Positions 7,272 to 16,424 of a stretch of DNA of 50,863 nt are shown here, piece by piece (position 1 is the stretch's first letter; each line of letters opens with the position of its first letter). Made by a program: the position numbers and the translations under genes. Under the pieces are notes generated by a model. The model saw only the letters and a program-made list of their open reading frames with translations, was not told the origin of the DNA and searched no databases. This stretch comes from an uncultured Mediterraneibacter sp. (GTDB lineage: Bacteria; Bacillota; Clostridia; Lachnospirales; Lachnospiraceae): contig CALWQP010000021.1 in the NCBI GenBank assembly GCA_944383695.1, positions 1 to 50,863 on the forward strand, given 5' to 3'.

Positions 7272-8483
7272 TTACGGTAATAGCAATTTTTGTCCTACAT
7301 AAATCAGATTCCCGTCCGTAATCCCATTCATTCTGCAGATTGCATCCACATGTGTCACATCGCCGTACATTTTGCGGCTTATGATGGCAAGGGTGTCGCC
7401 CTCCTCAACAATATACACGCCGTCGCTCCCATTTCCTTCGGTTACAGCCAGGGTCTGTCCGCCCGATGTTCCGCTCTCCGTGGTCCCGGCTGTGCCTGAT
7501 CCGTCACTGTTTCCGGCGCTCAGGACTGTGTCCTGATCTGAGCTGTTTGTTCCTGCTGCCGTTGTCTCGCCTGCATCCTTTGCGTCACTGGCATCCTTTT
7601 CGGCGTCCGGTTCCGTCTGCGCCTCATCCCCGGCTTGTCCGTCTCCGGCCTGCTCCTCCGTCACTGCGGTTACTGTTCCGCTGGTTTCCTGCGTCTCCAC
7701 AGTATCGGTTGTTCCTACCAGCGTGTCCAGGGTGTTCTGCACCGATTTCATCCGGTCAAAGCTGTTGACCATGGACACTCCCATTACGATCAGGACCAGT
7801 ACCAGACACGCGCTTGCCACGTACATCAGGCTTCCTGTCTTTCTGTCTTTCTGGCGTTCCCCCCGTTTTCTAACCATATCACGAAAGTCCTTTGCAGCTC
7901 TGTCTTCAACAGTCTCCGTGGGAAACACCCCATTTTTTTTTCGAGTAGAGATCATATAGTTCTGCATACACGGATTCTTCTCATAATACGTGTAATGCCC
8001 TCCGATCTCCATCAGGTCATTCATTTTGTGCACATAATAAATCTCGTCCTTCTCCACTGGATCTTTCATGATAAAGACTGTATTTTTCTTTGGAAACGAT
8101 TTTTTGTGGAGCTTGACCGTGGATGCCTCCGGGATGAGCGGGACACCCGGATGCGCCACGAACCAGCCCAGCATCTCTCCCTCCTCAAAATACTGTTTGC
8201 AGTCCTCGTATGCACGTTTCCACGTGTTTTCATCGATCACATATTCATTGCCCGACATCTTCAGGTCGTGCATCTGGATCGCTCCATATATGTAAACATA
8301 TTCCTCGTCCGTTCCCGGCTGGATATCCCCCACAAGGAACGCGCCCATCGGACCTTTTCCTGCCTTTTCACATTTTTCGCAGAGCTGCGCGAAAAATGTG
8401 TCTACATAATCTTCTACATAAATCTTCGGACTGTCGCTCACATTTCCGATTTGCCTGACATTTTTAGGTAACTGTCTTTCCAT
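7272..8483 (-). CDS. LysM protein with degenerate MPN/JAB-like N-terminal domain
   Basis: A 403-residue single-pass protein. Residues about 20-175 look like an MPN (JAB) fold: GAFLVGD... strand, then GWFVAHPG at 106-113, which lines up with the WxHxHPG motif of JAMM metalloproteases, but the first metal His is Val and the distal Asp is missing. A membrane helix lies at about 219-239. A Thr/Asp/Gly-rich linker leads to a C-terminal LysM (about 355-402, YIVEEGDTLAIISRKMYG). The LysM should bind peptidoglycan outside, while the inactive MPN-like domain would sit in the cytosol. First gene of the operon with DUF5711 and cvpA. Confidence 0.78.
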   Translation of the reverse strand: MERQLPKNVRQIGNVSDSPKIYVEDYVDTFFAQLCEKCEKAGKGPMGAFLVGDIQPGTDEEYVYIYGAIQMHDLKMSGNEYVIDENTWKRAYEDCKQYFEEGEMLGWFVAHPGVPLIPEASTVKLHKKSFPKKNTVFIMKDPVEKDEIYYVHKMNDLMEIGGHYTYYEKNPCMQNYMISTRKKNGVFPTETVEDRAAKDFRDMVRKRGERQKDRKTGSLMYVASACLVLVLIVMGVSMVNSFDRMKSVQNTLDTLVGTTDTVETQETSGTVTAVTEEQAGDGQAGDEAQTEPDAEKDASDAKDAGETTAAGTNSSDQDTVLSAGNSDGSGTAGTTESGTSGGQTLAVTEGNGSDGVYIVEEGDTLAIISRKMYGDVTHVDAICRMNGITDGNLIYVGQKLLLP

Positions 8484-8584
8484 TTATACTCATCCTCCTG
8501 ACAAAATAATATTTTCCCGACGTCTTTATGAGGATAGCACACAGAAAAGGACGATTTTATCAGTTATTGTCAGACGAATTCGAC

Positions 8585-8651
8585 AAAAGAGGTCAGGTCC
8601 CTGTGAGGAAAATTTTCAGAGTTTTCTCCTCACAGGGGTCTGACCCCTTTT
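8585..8651. repeat. REP-like palindromic repeat, copy 1
   Basis: A 67-base inverted repeat: AAAAGAGGTCAG...TCCCTGTGAGGA on the left pairs with TCCTCACAGGGGTCTGACCCCTTTT on the right. The terminal GGTC...GACCCCTTT arms recur at 13125-13211. On the minus strand it sits downstream of nothing obvious, between the tktC stop side and the LysM gene start. Confidence 0.7.
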
Positions 8652-8661
8652 AAAATCAAAT

Positions 8662-9600
8662 TTATACAAAAGCTTTTATTTTCTCGTAAATACTGTCTGC
8701 GTCGAGACCGTATTTTTTGAGCAACTCCAAGGCCGGTCCTGACTCGCCGAACACATCGTTGATCCCAATCTTCAGCACCCTGGTCGGCGCCTTTTCGCTG
8801 AGCACGTCGCATACCGCGCTTCCCAGTCCGCCGATCACGGAATGCTCCTCAACTGTAACGACTTTCCCACATTCCTGAGCCGCGGCGATGACGATGTCTT
8901 CATCAAGGGGCTTGATGGTATGGATGTTGATGACCTTCGCGTTGATCCCATCCTTTGCCAGCTTTTCAGCCGCCTCCAGGCAGTTGTTTACCGGGAGTCC
9001 TGTGGCGATGACGGCCACATCTTTTCCTTCCCTGAGCGTCACGCCTTTTCCCAGCTCAAATTTATAATCCGGCCGGTCATTGATCACCGGCACCGCCAGA
9101 CGTCCGAATCTCAGATAGACCGGACCATTGTGCTCGTATGCCGCTCGGACCGCCGCTTTTGCCTCCACATCATCCGAAGGATTGATCACCACCATACCCG
9201 GTATGGTCCTCATCAGCGCGATATCCTCATTGCACTGATGTGTGGCGCCGTCCTCCCCTACAGAGATTCCCGCGTGAGTCGCCCCGATCTTCACATTGAG
9301 ATGGGGATATCCGACAGAATTTCTCACCTGCTCGAACGCCCGCCCCGCCGCGAACATCGCGAAAGAACTCGCAAAAGGCACTTTGCCTGCCGCCGCAAGT
9401 CCTGCCGCCACACCGATCATGTTGCACTCCGCGATACCGCAGTCGATAAAGCGTTCCGGATATGCGTTTTTGAATACGCCCGTCTTTGTGGCTGCCGCAA
9501 GGTCAGCGTCCAGCACAACAATGTCCTCGTGCTGAGCTCCGAGCTCAGCCAGCATATTTCCATAGCTGTCCCTTGTTGCGATCTTCTTTATATCTGACAT
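8662..9600 (-). CDS. Transketolase, C-terminal subunit
   Basis: A 312-residue protein holding the pyrimidine-binding and C-terminal domains of a split transketolase. Visible blocks are GMSVGEDGATHQ-type loop (GISVGEDGATHQCNED), the VYLRFGR strand and VEEHSVIGGLGSAV. Together with the N-terminal subunit it moves two-carbon ketol units between sugar phosphates using thiamine diphosphate. The start overlaps the upstream gene end by 13 bases, so the two halves are translationally coupled. Split transketolases of about 280 + 310 residues are usual in Clostridia. Confidence 0.95.
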   Translation of the reverse strand: MSDIKKIATRDSYGNMLAELGAQHEDIVVLDADLAAATKTGVFKNAYPERFIDCGIAECNMIGVAAGLAAAGKVPFASSFAMFAAGRAFEQVRNSVGYPHLNVKIGATHAGISVGEDGATHQCNEDIALMRTIPGMVVINPSDDVEAKAAVRAAYEHNGPVYLRFGRLAVPVINDRPDYKFELGKGVTLREGKDVAVIATGLPVNNCLEAAEKLAKDGINAKVINIHTIKPLDEDIVIAAAQECGKVVTVEEHSVIGGLGSAVCDVLSEKAPTRVLKIGINDVFGESGPALELLKKYGLDADSIYEKIKAFV

Positions 9601-10424
9601 AACGCTTCACCTGCTTTCTCCAAATCCTGCATTGCTGTTTTATATTCATCATCATTGGGCGCTTTTCCATGCCATCCCGCCTGGTTCTCCATAAAAGAAA
9701 CGCCCCTTCCCTTCACTGTTTTCGCGATAATGGCAACAGGCTGTCCCTTTACGGTCTTCGCCTCCTTAAACGCGGCATCGATCTGATCAAAATCATTTCC
9801 GTCAATATTGATCACATGGAAATTAAACGCCTCAAATTTTTTATCAATGGGATATGGGGAATTGACGTCGTCAATGGCGCCGTCGATCTGAAGGTTATTA
9901 TTATCCACGATCACGACCAGATTATCCAGCTTTTGGTGTGACGCCAGCATGGAAGCCTCCCACACCTGTCCTTCCTGGATCTCTCCGTCTCCAAGCAGCG
10001 TATATACCCGGTAAGACGCTCCCGAGAGCTTTGCCGCGATCGCCATGCCTACAGCGGCGGAAATCCCCTGCCCCAGAGACCCTGAAGACATGTCCACTCC
10101 CGGAATATGCTTCATATCGGGATGCCCCTGGAGATAAGAGCCTGTGTGGCGGAGGGTCTTGAGATCTTCTTTGGGGAAATATCCCCGCTCGGCCAGAGCG
10201 GAATAAAGTCCCGGCGCGGTGTGCCCTTTCGACAGTACAAACCTGTCCCTGTCAGGCATTTTCGGATTCTTTGGGTCAATATTCATCTCCTCAAAATACA
10301 GATAAGTAAAAATATCTGCCGCAGATAAAGAACCGCCCGGATGTCCGGCTTTTGCACTGTGGACCGCGGTCACGATGTCCTTGCGGATCTCATTTGCGGT
10401 CTTCATCAACTTTAACTTGTCCAT
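9588..10424 (-). CDS. Transketolase, N-terminal subunit
   Basis: A 278-residue protein with the thiamine-diphosphate domain: HPGGSLSAADI, DRFVLSKGHTAPGLY, and the GDGEIQEGQVWEA...NNNLQIDG motif that binds Mg and the cofactor diphosphate. It pairs with the C-terminal subunit just downstream. Transaldolase lies 30 bases upstream, so the three genes form a non-oxidative pentose phosphate operon. Confidence 0.96.
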   Translation of the reverse strand: MDKLKLMKTANEIRKDIVTAVHSAKAGHPGGSLSAADIFTYLYFEEMNIDPKNPKMPDRDRFVLSKGHTAPGLYSALAERGYFPKEDLKTLRHTGSYLQGHPDMKHIPGVDMSSGSLGQGISAAVGMAIAAKLSGASYRVYTLLGDGEIQEGQVWEASMLASHQKLDNLVVIVDNNNLQIDGAIDDVNSPYPIDKKFEAFNFHVINIDGNDFDQIDAAFKEAKTVKGQPVAIIAKTVKGRGVSFMENQAGWHGKAPNDDEYKTAMQDLEKAGEALCQI

Positions 10425-10453
10425 AATGTCTCCTTTTCAGAATTTTAATCTTT

Positions 10454-11107
10454 TTATTCCCCAAATACAGCAATGTAATCTTCCTGGAATTTCCTGATCC
10501 CCGCATCTGTCAGCGGATGACGCGTCATCTGCTCGATTACCTTATACGGCACGGTAGCGATATCCGCGCCTGCAAGCGCGCATTCCGTGATATGCATGGG
10601 GTTGCGGACGCTGGCGGCAATAATTTCTGTCCTGATCCCTGACACGGCGAATATCTCCGCGATCTCCTGCACTAACTCGACTCCGCTTACGGAAATATCA
10701 TCCAGTCTTCCGAGGAACGGCGATACATACGCAGCCCCTGCTCTTGCCGCGAGAAGCGCCTGATTTGCCGTAAAGATCAGAGTGACATTCGTCTTAATGC
10801 CCTCAGCCTCAAGGGTTTTTACCGCCTTAAGCCCTTCTGCCGTCATCGGGATCTTCACGACCATGTTCGGATGGATCCTGGCGATCTGCCGCCCCTCAAT
10901 GATCATGCCCTCCGCGTCCATTGTAGTGGCTTTCACCTCTCCGCTGACCGGGCCATCCACAATAGAGACGATCTCCGTGATCACTTCCTCGAATACGCGT
11001 CCCTCCCTGGCAATGAGCGATGGATTTGTCGTAACTCCGCAGATCACGCCCATGTCATTCGCTTTCCTGATTTCATCTACATTTGCTGTGTCAATAAAAA
11101 ATCTCAT
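10454..11107 (-). CDS. Transaldolase (small, fructose-6-phosphate-aldolase-like class)
   Basis: A 217-residue TIM-barrel protein starting [15 protein letters not shown]. It carries [22 protein letters not shown] with the Schiff-base lysine, [19 protein letters not shown] and SPFLGRLDD. Length and motifs match the compact transaldolase/TalC family. The start at 11107 is set by family alignment and the GGAGG upstream; a frame open to 11182 includes promoter sequence. It supplies dihydroxyacetone-unit transfer and works with the adjacent transketolase. Confidence 0.93.
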   Translation of the reverse strand: MRFFIDTANVDEIRKANDMGVICGVTTNPSLIAREGRVFEEVITEIVSIVDGPVSGEVKATTMDAEGMIIEGRQIARIHPNMVVKIPMTAEGLKAVKTLEAEGIKTNVTLIFTANQALLAARAGAAYVSPFLGRLDDISVSGVELVQEIAEIFAVSGIRTEIIAASVRNPMHITECALAGADIATVPYKVIEQMTRHPLTDAGIRKFQEDYIAVFGE

Positions 11108-11153
11108 GATTCCTGCCTCCATAGCTGTGAACAAATTTCCTGTGTCTGCCTTG

Positions 11154-11182
11154 ATTATATCGATTAATAAAATCCCGGTCAA
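11154..11182 (-). promoter_or_regulatory. Promoter of the transaldolase-transketolase operon
   Basis: On the minus strand TTGACC (11177-11182) and TATAAT (11154-11159) are exactly 17 bp apart, about 47 bases before the ATG. Just upstream are the palindrome TTTATTAATAAA (near 11195-11206) and, nearer the lacI stop, ATTATTAATAAT. These could be operators for the adjacent LacI-type regulator, although they lack the usual central CG. Confidence 0.75.
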
Positions 11183-11358
11183 CTGTCACAAAATTTATTA
11201 ATAAAACAGCCGGTTAAATAACAGGGTTAATTATCCAAAATTTATTTATATTAATTTATATTTTTTAGTCATCCATCGAATATTGCCAGTAAAATCAACG
11301 CTCAAATGTATATCGAAAAAATCCCACTGATTTATATTATTAATAATCTATCTGTTTT

Positions 11359-12477
11359 TTATTTATTTTTACTTCTTGGATATGAGGTTGTCCCACGGGC
11401 GACAATCTTTGGCTCATATTCCACATGATAGATACTTATCGGTTCCATGTCCGTGAACTTTTTCGCGCGGGATTTCATTTTCTTCATAATAATGTCACAG
11501 GCATCCATGCCCTTATAGATCACAAAATGCTCGATCGTTGTCAGCGATACTTTCTTCACTTTAGCAAACAAGGTATTGTCGCACCCCATTACCGACATGT
11601 CTCCGGGCACCTTATACTTCATATCATGCAGCGCGTCCATAATGCCAAAGGCGATCATGTCGTTGAGTCCCGCGATGGCCGTCAGACCCGGATGCTCCTT
11701 AAGAAGATCTTTCGCCAGGTCATATCCGATCCGATACTCTGAGTCGATCCCCGGCACATCCTTGTCGATCTGCTCGTCCGCCGCCCGGATTATCACCCGG
11801 TCTCCCAGGCCTTCCTGCTGAAACTCTTTTAAGAATCCCTCCACTCTCCGGGAGCGCTGTTTCTGCCGGGCAGTAAGCGGCGGAGCTATATAGCCCACGT
11901 CCTTGTGCCCCAGCTCCAGAAGGTGTCTCGCCATCAGCCGGCCCAGTTTCGAATTATCAAGTTCCACCGCGTCCACGTTCAGGCGTTCATCCTGATTGTT
12001 AATGACCACAACCGGGACTTTCTGTGACATTTCTTCCACCTGTGGCATAAAACACCGGCTCGGATTGCACATATAGATGATCCCATGGGGATTTAAAAAC
12101 GGTATCATTTTCAGATAACGCTCTTCCAGCTTCATATCCCTCTGCGTATTGCAGACAAAGATCCCAAATCCCTGCTCGGCTGCCCGGGACTCGATTCCCT
12201 GGAGCAGCATGACATAATATGGATTTGTGAGATTCGGACTTATAACGACAAGCAGCTTTTCCCTGCGCTCTTCCCCATATGTTCTGCGCTTTGGCAGAAC
12301 ATATCCCAGCTCTTTCGCCGCCTGCTCGACTTTCTGAACGACCTCTTTTGAGAACGACACATTATATTTCTTGTTCAGAACCATCGAAACCGTGGCCTGA
12401 GACACGCCCGCCCTTGCCGCCACATCTGATGATGTGGGCTTTTTTCTGCCGGATACTGTCAACTTTTTTCTGCCCAT
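11359..12477 (-). CDS. LacI-family transcriptional regulator
   Basis: A 372-residue regulator. The N-terminal helix-turn-helix (TSSDVAARAGVSQATVSMVLN) and hinge (KELGY) are classic LacI/GalR, followed by a periplasmic-binding-like sensor domain (SPNLTNPYYVMLLQGIE, PVVVINNQDE, GHKDVGYIAPP, AIAGLNDMIAFG). ATG at 12477 with GAGGTGA upstream is preferred over a GTG three codons earlier. It sits directly upstream of the transaldolase-transketolase operon, so a sugar-phosphate signal is likely. The effector cannot be told from sequence. Confidence 0.92.
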   Translation of the reverse strand: MGRKKLTVSGRKKPTSSDVAARAGVSQATVSMVLNKKYNVSFSKEVVQKVEQAAKELGYVLPKRRTYGEERREKLLVVISPNLTNPYYVMLLQGIESRAAEQGFGIFVCNTQRDMKLEERYLKMIPFLNPHGIIYMCNPSRCFMPQVEEMSQKVPVVVINNQDERLNVDAVELDNSKLGRLMARHLLELGHKDVGYIAPPLTARQKQRSRRVEGFLKEFQQEGLGDRVIIRAADEQIDKDVPGIDSEYRIGYDLAKDLLKEHPGLTAIAGLNDMIAFGIMDALHDMKYKVPGDMSVMGCDNTLFAKVKKVSLTTIEHFVIYKGMDACDIIMKKMKSRAKKFTDMEPISIYHVEYEPKIVARGTTSYPRSKNK

Positions 12478-12494
12478 GGCAATCACCTCAACTG

Positions 12495-13091
12495 TTAAAG
12501 CTCTGTCCTGCCCTCCAGCGCGCGCAGTAGTGTGACCTCGTCGATATATTCCAGGTCACCGCCCACAGGCACGCCGCTCGCGATCCTGCTGACTTTGATC
12601 CCGACGGGCTTGATAAGTTTGCTGATATACATTGCTGTCGTCTCACCCTCCAGGCTGGAATTCGTCGCGATAATGACCTCATCCACATCTCCCTGGAGCC
12701 GCTCCATCAGCTCTTTCAGCCGGATATCCCCGGGACCGATGCCCAGCATGGGAGAGATCGCCCCGTGGAGAACGTGGTATACACCATTATATTTCCCAGT
12801 TTTCTCATATGCAGCCAAATCCCGGGGCGATTCCACGACCATGATGGTCTTTTTATCCCGGTCCGGGTTGCTGCATATGGGACAGATCTCCCGGTCAGTA
12901 AGCGTACAGCACTCCTTGCAGTACCTGACATTTTTCTTCGCTTCCACGATCGCCCGCGCCAGCCCTTCCACCTGATCCACTGGCATATTGATGACGTGAA
13001 ACGCCAGACGCTGAGCCGATTTGCTCCCGATCCCCGGCAGCCGGGAAAATTCCTCGATCAGCCTGCTGATCTGGTTACTGTAATAATCCAT
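12495..13091 (-). CDS. recR: Recombination mediator RecR
   Basis: A 198-residue protein, the usual RecR length. It has the helix-hairpin-helix ([18 protein letters not shown]), the C4 zinc finger ([16 protein letters not shown]), and a Toprim domain ([27 protein letters not shown]). With RecF/RecO it loads RecA on gaps. The start at 13091 has AGGGGTG upstream. It follows ybaB and dnaX in the conserved dnaX-ybaB-recR order. Confidence 0.97.
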   Translation of the reverse strand: MDYYSNQISRLIEEFSRLPGIGSKSAQRLAFHVINMPVDQVEGLARAIVEAKKNVRYCKECCTLTDREICPICSNPDRDKKTIMVVESPRDLAAYEKTGKYNGVYHVLHGAISPMLGIGPGDIRLKELMERLQGDVDEVIIATNSSLEGETTAMYISKLIKPVGIKVSRIASGVPVGGDLEYIDEVTLLRALEGRTEL

Positions 13092-13124
13092 CTCTGTTTC
13101 ACCCCTGTTGTCAAACACAAATCG

Positions 13125-13211
13125 AAAGGGGTCCGCCTTGTATTTGCCTGCCCCCTTTTCCTGATTTCAAAATCTTCTGGTTATTTCTCTCAAAGAGGCC
13201 TGACCCCCTTT
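13125..13211. repeat. REP-like palindromic repeat, copy 2
   Basis: An 87-base element in the recR-ybaB gap with terminal arms AAAGGGGTCCGCC and GGCCTGACCCCCTTT, and a second internal GCCCCCTTTTCC box. The termini match those of the element at 8585-8651. It separates two genes that are normally nearly adjacent. Confidence 0.65.
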
Positions 13212-13221
13212 ATGAAAATTG

Positions 13222-13563
13222 TCAGAACATTCCCGGCATTCCGCCTGTCAGCTTGGACATTGCGGCGCCTGTCTCTTCTTCCACCTGACGGAGAGCCTCA
13301 TTGGTCGCTGCCACGATCAGGTCCTCCAGCATCTCGATGTCCTCAGGATCAACGACTTCCTCAGCCAGCTTCACCTTCAGTACTTCTCTCTTGCCGGATA
13401 CAGTCACTTCTACCGCGCCACCGCCTGCTGCCGCGGTAAATTCCTTAGACTCCAGCTCTTTCTGCTGCTCTTCCATCTGGCGCTGCATCCTCTGCGCCTG
13501 TTTCATAAGATTTGCCATGTTTCCCGGCATTCCGCCTCCCGGGAATCCGCCTCTCTTTGCCAT
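13222..13563 (-). CDS. YbaB/EbfC nucleoid-associated protein
   Basis: A 113-residue protein with the YbaB core (QAQRMQRQMEEQQKELESKEFTAAAGGGAVEVTVSGK, VDPEDIEMLEDLIVAATNEA). YbaB binds DNA as a dimer and lies in the dnaX-recR operon in most bacteria. A Gly/Met-rich N-terminus (GGFPGGGMPGNM) and C-terminus (GGMPGMF) are typical of Clostridia. It starts one base after the dnaX stop. Confidence 0.95.
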   Translation of the reverse strand: MAKRGGFPGGGMPGNMANLMKQAQRMQRQMEEQQKELESKEFTAAAGGGAVEVTVSGKREVLKVKLAEEVVDPEDIEMLEDLIVAATNEALRQVEEETGAAMSKLTGGMPGMF

Positions 13564-13564
13564 A

Positions 13565-15133
13565 TCAATCCTCCACTGTTATCTCCATATTGATCTTCTG
13601 TTCTATATCAACGAATGTGTCTTCAAAATGTCTGCCTTCTTCCACATGACGCACTTCGACTTCCACCTTCTTGCCAATCTTCTGCTCGATGAGCTCTTCC
13701 AGCTCCTGCACATGATCCTCTCTTCCCACCACGCTTGCCGCCAGAGCGTCCGGCAGTACGACGAGCAGCCGGTTATCCCCCCCCAGACTCAGGCGGGCTT
13801 TCTTCAGATAGCCTCTGACCATGCCCGAAGCCTCGTCCGCGATAGAACGGAAATTCTTCACGACCTCCTGGACGTCTTCCGGTATCGCATTTGGGAGCTC
13901 CGGCTTGGGTCTGTCGCCAGGAATGCTGTCCGCGTTAACGTATACGATCCGCTCCTGTGTATTGGCGGCAGCCTCTGCCCCTTTTTCCAGCTTCTCCTCC
14001 ACAGCCCGGATACGGTCAAGAAGTGTATCCTGGTCCACCTCCATCGCCGGCGTACACAGCTTGATCAGAGCCGCCTCCAGCATGACCCTCTTCTGTGTGG
14101 CATATTTCAATTGTCCCGACAGCTCCGAAAAAATACGGATATAGCGGAACAGCATATCCGGCTCCACCATCTGGGCTTCTTCCTTAAGCTGCATCATGTT
14201 TTCTGTCGATACATCCAGAACATCCTCTATATTATCAGAAGTTTTTACCAGAAGCAAGTTCCGAAGATACCATGTGAAATCTGCCGCCAGCTGGCTCAGC
14301 TCCCGCCCCTGCATGACCAGGTCCTCGACCACGTCCAGCACGCCAGACACATCTCTGTCGATGACCCTGCGCAAAAGCTTGCTGAACACATCCGTGTCCA
14401 CTGCCCCCAGTACTTCCAGCACATTGTCATAGGTCAGTTTCTGCCCGAGATAGAACGCGATACACTGGTCAAGGAGGCTCAGAGCGTCGCGCATGGAGCC
14501 GTCCGCAGCCTTCGCAATGTATTTCAGCGCTTTCTCCTCCACTTCCACCTGCTCCGTATCCATGAGCTCCCTCATCCGGTCTGTAATCGTCTCTATACTG
14601 ATGCGCCGGAAATCATAGTGCTGGCACCTTGATAAAATGGTGATCGGAATCTTGTGCACCTCTGTGGTGGCAAGGATAAAGATCACATATTCCGGCGGCT
14701 CCTCCAGTGTCTTAAGGAGCGCATTAAAGGCGCCTATGGAGAGCATATGCACCTCGTCAATGATATAGACCTTGTACCTTCCTTCCGTGGGACGGTACGC
14801 GACCTCCTCCCGGATTTCCCGGATATTGTCCACACCATTGTTGGACGCCGCGTCGATCTCGATCACATTCATAGACGTACCCGCCGCAATGGAACGGCAC
14901 ATTTCGCATTCCCCGCAGGGACTTCCGTCCGCCGGATGTTCACAGTTGACCGCCTTTGCGAATATCTTTGCCACCGTCGTCTTCCCTGTGCCCCTGGTGC
15001 CGCAGAAAAGATACGCATGTCCGATACGGTTCGCCTTGATCTGGTTCTGCAATGTTGTAATGATATGATCCTGTCCCTTGACATCCCCGAATTCCGCGGG
15101 GCGGAATTTCCTGTAAAGTGCCGTATACGACAT
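13565..15133 (-). CDS. dnaX: DNA polymerase III subunit gamma/tau
   Basis: A 522-residue clamp-loader ATPase. Walker A GTRGTGKTT (about 45-53), zinc-binding cysteines (CEHPADGSPCGECEMC), Walker B-type VYIIDEVHML, and LEEPPEYVIFILATTE with SRC sensor. After domain III (about 360) comes a divergent tail with a C-terminal domain (about 420-510) likely contacting the replicase. No frameshift site was noted. It heads the dnaX-ybaB-recR run. No signal recognition particle RNA gene, often found upstream of dnaX, is seen in the 166-base gap before it. Confidence 0.96.
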   Translation of the reverse strand: MSYTALYRKFRPAEFGDVKGQDHIITTLQNQIKANRIGHAYLFCGTRGTGKTTVAKIFAKAVNCEHPADGSPCGECEMCRSIAAGTSMNVIEIDAASNNGVDNIREIREEVAYRPTEGRYKVYIIDEVHMLSIGAFNALLKTLEEPPEYVIFILATTEVHKIPITILSRCQHYDFRRISIETITDRMRELMDTEQVEVEEKALKYIAKAADGSMRDALSLLDQCIAFYLGQKLTYDNVLEVLGAVDTDVFSKLLRRVIDRDVSGVLDVVEDLVMQGRELSQLAADFTWYLRNLLLVKTSDNIEDVLDVSTENMMQLKEEAQMVEPDMLFRYIRIFSELSGQLKYATQKRVMLEAALIKLCTPAMEVDQDTLLDRIRAVEEKLEKGAEAAANTQERIVYVNADSIPGDRPKPELPNAIPEDVQEVVKNFRSIADEASGMVRGYLKKARLSLGGDNRLLVVLPDALAASVVGREDHVQELEELIEQKIGKKVEVEVRHVEEGRHFEDTFVDIEQKINMEITVED

Positions 15134-15208
15134 GTGTTACACCTCTTGCTCTCTTTTATTTCTATACTTAATGCTGTATTAATATCGTTTTTCCACAGAT
15201 ACGCGACC

Positions 15209-15232
15209 GCGCAGGGACTTTGGTCCCTGCGC
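15209..15232 (-). terminator. Hairpin downstream of pfkA
   Basis: A perfect 10-bp stem (GCGCAGGGAC / GTCCCTGCGC) with a four-base loop lies between the pfkA stop and dnaX. No T-run follows, so it may slow or partly stop transcription or mark an RNA end. Confidence 0.5.
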
Positions 15233-15299
15233 CTCTCTCTGCCTTGCATTTCCTGCTTTCTTCGACTTACAGTTCCCCTGGTCTTGAAACTGTTTCTAT

Positions 15300-16376
15300 T
15301 TACTCGTCGCCGAAGCTGATGCCGATCATACGCGCCTCTTTGATCAGACTGCAGTTCGGGTCAACATATTTTAACCTGCCGGCTACCTCTTCCAACGGAA
15401 CCTTTACCGTCTCTCCGCCTTTCAGACCGATCATGTAACCGAACTTGCCCTCCAGGATCAGTTCTGCCGCCTTTGCTCCGACCCGCGTAGCAATCACCCT
15501 GTCATATGCACACGGCTCTCCGCCTCTCTGAGTATGCCCGGGCACTGTGATACGGACTTCCTTGTCCGTCTCCTTCTGAATCTGCTCTGCCAGCTCATAG
15601 GCGATAGACGGATATTTTCTCTTCGCCAGCTTCTCCTTGTATTCTTTTTTCTTTAATTTCGCGTCCTCTTTAGAGATCGCACCCTCTGCCACCGCCAGGA
15701 TGGTGAACGGCTTTCCCGCCTTGGACCGCTCGTTGATCACCTTTGCAATGGACTTGATATCATACGGGATCTCCGGGAGAAGGATAATGTCTGCGCCGCC
15801 GGCAATACCCGCGTGCAATGTGACATGTCCAACTTTGTGTCCCATTACTTCTATAATAAATACACGGCTGTGGGATGTGGCTGTCGTGTGGATCCTGTCA
15901 ATGGTATCTGTCGCGATATCTACCGCGCTCTGGAATCCAAACGTCATCTCTGTCCCCCACAGGTCATTGTCAATGGTCTTCGGAAGTGTAATCACATTAA
16001 GTCCTTCTTCTCTTAACAGGTTCGCAGTCTTGTGCGTTCCGTTCCCTCCCAGGATTACCAGACAGTTGAGGTTCAGCTTATGGTATGTATGCTTCATCGC
16101 CTCAACCTTATCAAGCCCGTCTTTATCCGGCACCCGCATCAGCTTAAACGGCTTCCTGGATGTGCCGAGAATCGTTCCTCCCCTTGTCAGAATTCCCGAA
16201 AAATCTTTCGATGTAAGCATACTGAAGTCTGCATATATAAGCCCCTTGTATCCGTCTTTAAAGCCGTAGATCTCAACATCACTGCGCTTAGAGCAGATGC
16301 CCTTTACAACCCCGCGCATCGCCGCATTTAGCGCCTGACAGTCTCCACCGCTTGTCAGCATTCCAATTCGTAACAT
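15300..16376 (-). CDS. 6-phosphofructokinase (group III type)
   Basis: A 358-residue phosphofructokinase. The start MLRIGMLTSGGDCQALN is the nucleotide-binding loop. The donor-choice motifs read GGNGTHKT and PKTIDND: G at the position equivalent to E. coli 104 suggests ATP, while K at the 124 equivalent is seen in pyrophosphate and mixed-type enzymes. N replaces the usual D at 103. HAGIAGGAD and GHTQRGG are normal. It commits fructose-6-phosphate to glycolysis. The phosphoryl donor should be measured, not assumed. Confidence 0.93.
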   Translation of the reverse strand: MLRIGMLTSGGDCQALNAAMRGVVKGICSKRSDVEIYGFKDGYKGLIYADFSMLTSKDFSGILTRGGTILGTSRKPFKLMRVPDKDGLDKVEAMKHTYHKLNLNCLVILGGNGTHKTANLLREEGLNVITLPKTIDNDLWGTEMTFGFQSAVDIATDTIDRIHTTATSHSRVFIIEVMGHKVGHVTLHAGIAGGADIILLPEIPYDIKSIAKVINERSKAGKPFTILAVAEGAISKEDAKLKKKEYKEKLAKRKYPSIAYELAEQIQKETDKEVRITVPGHTQRGGEPCAYDRVIATRVGAKAAELILEGKFGYMIGLKGGETVKVPLEEVAGRLKYVDPNCSLIKEARMIGISFGDE

Positions 16377-16424
16377 ATCGCTCTTCCTCCTTTATCCTTC
16401 CGGCTTTGCTTATACCCAGATCAA

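Noticed and set aside
13301..14632. A 443-codon plus-strand frame opposite dnaX and ybaB
   Set aside because: It is antisense to two strongly conserved genes, is rich in His, Leu and Arg as typical for shadow frames, and has no ribosome site.
15134..15299. Signal recognition particle RNA upstream of dnaX
   Set aside because: The gap is only 166 bases and holds just one hairpin; the conserved GGAA/GCAG loop of SRP RNA is not seen.
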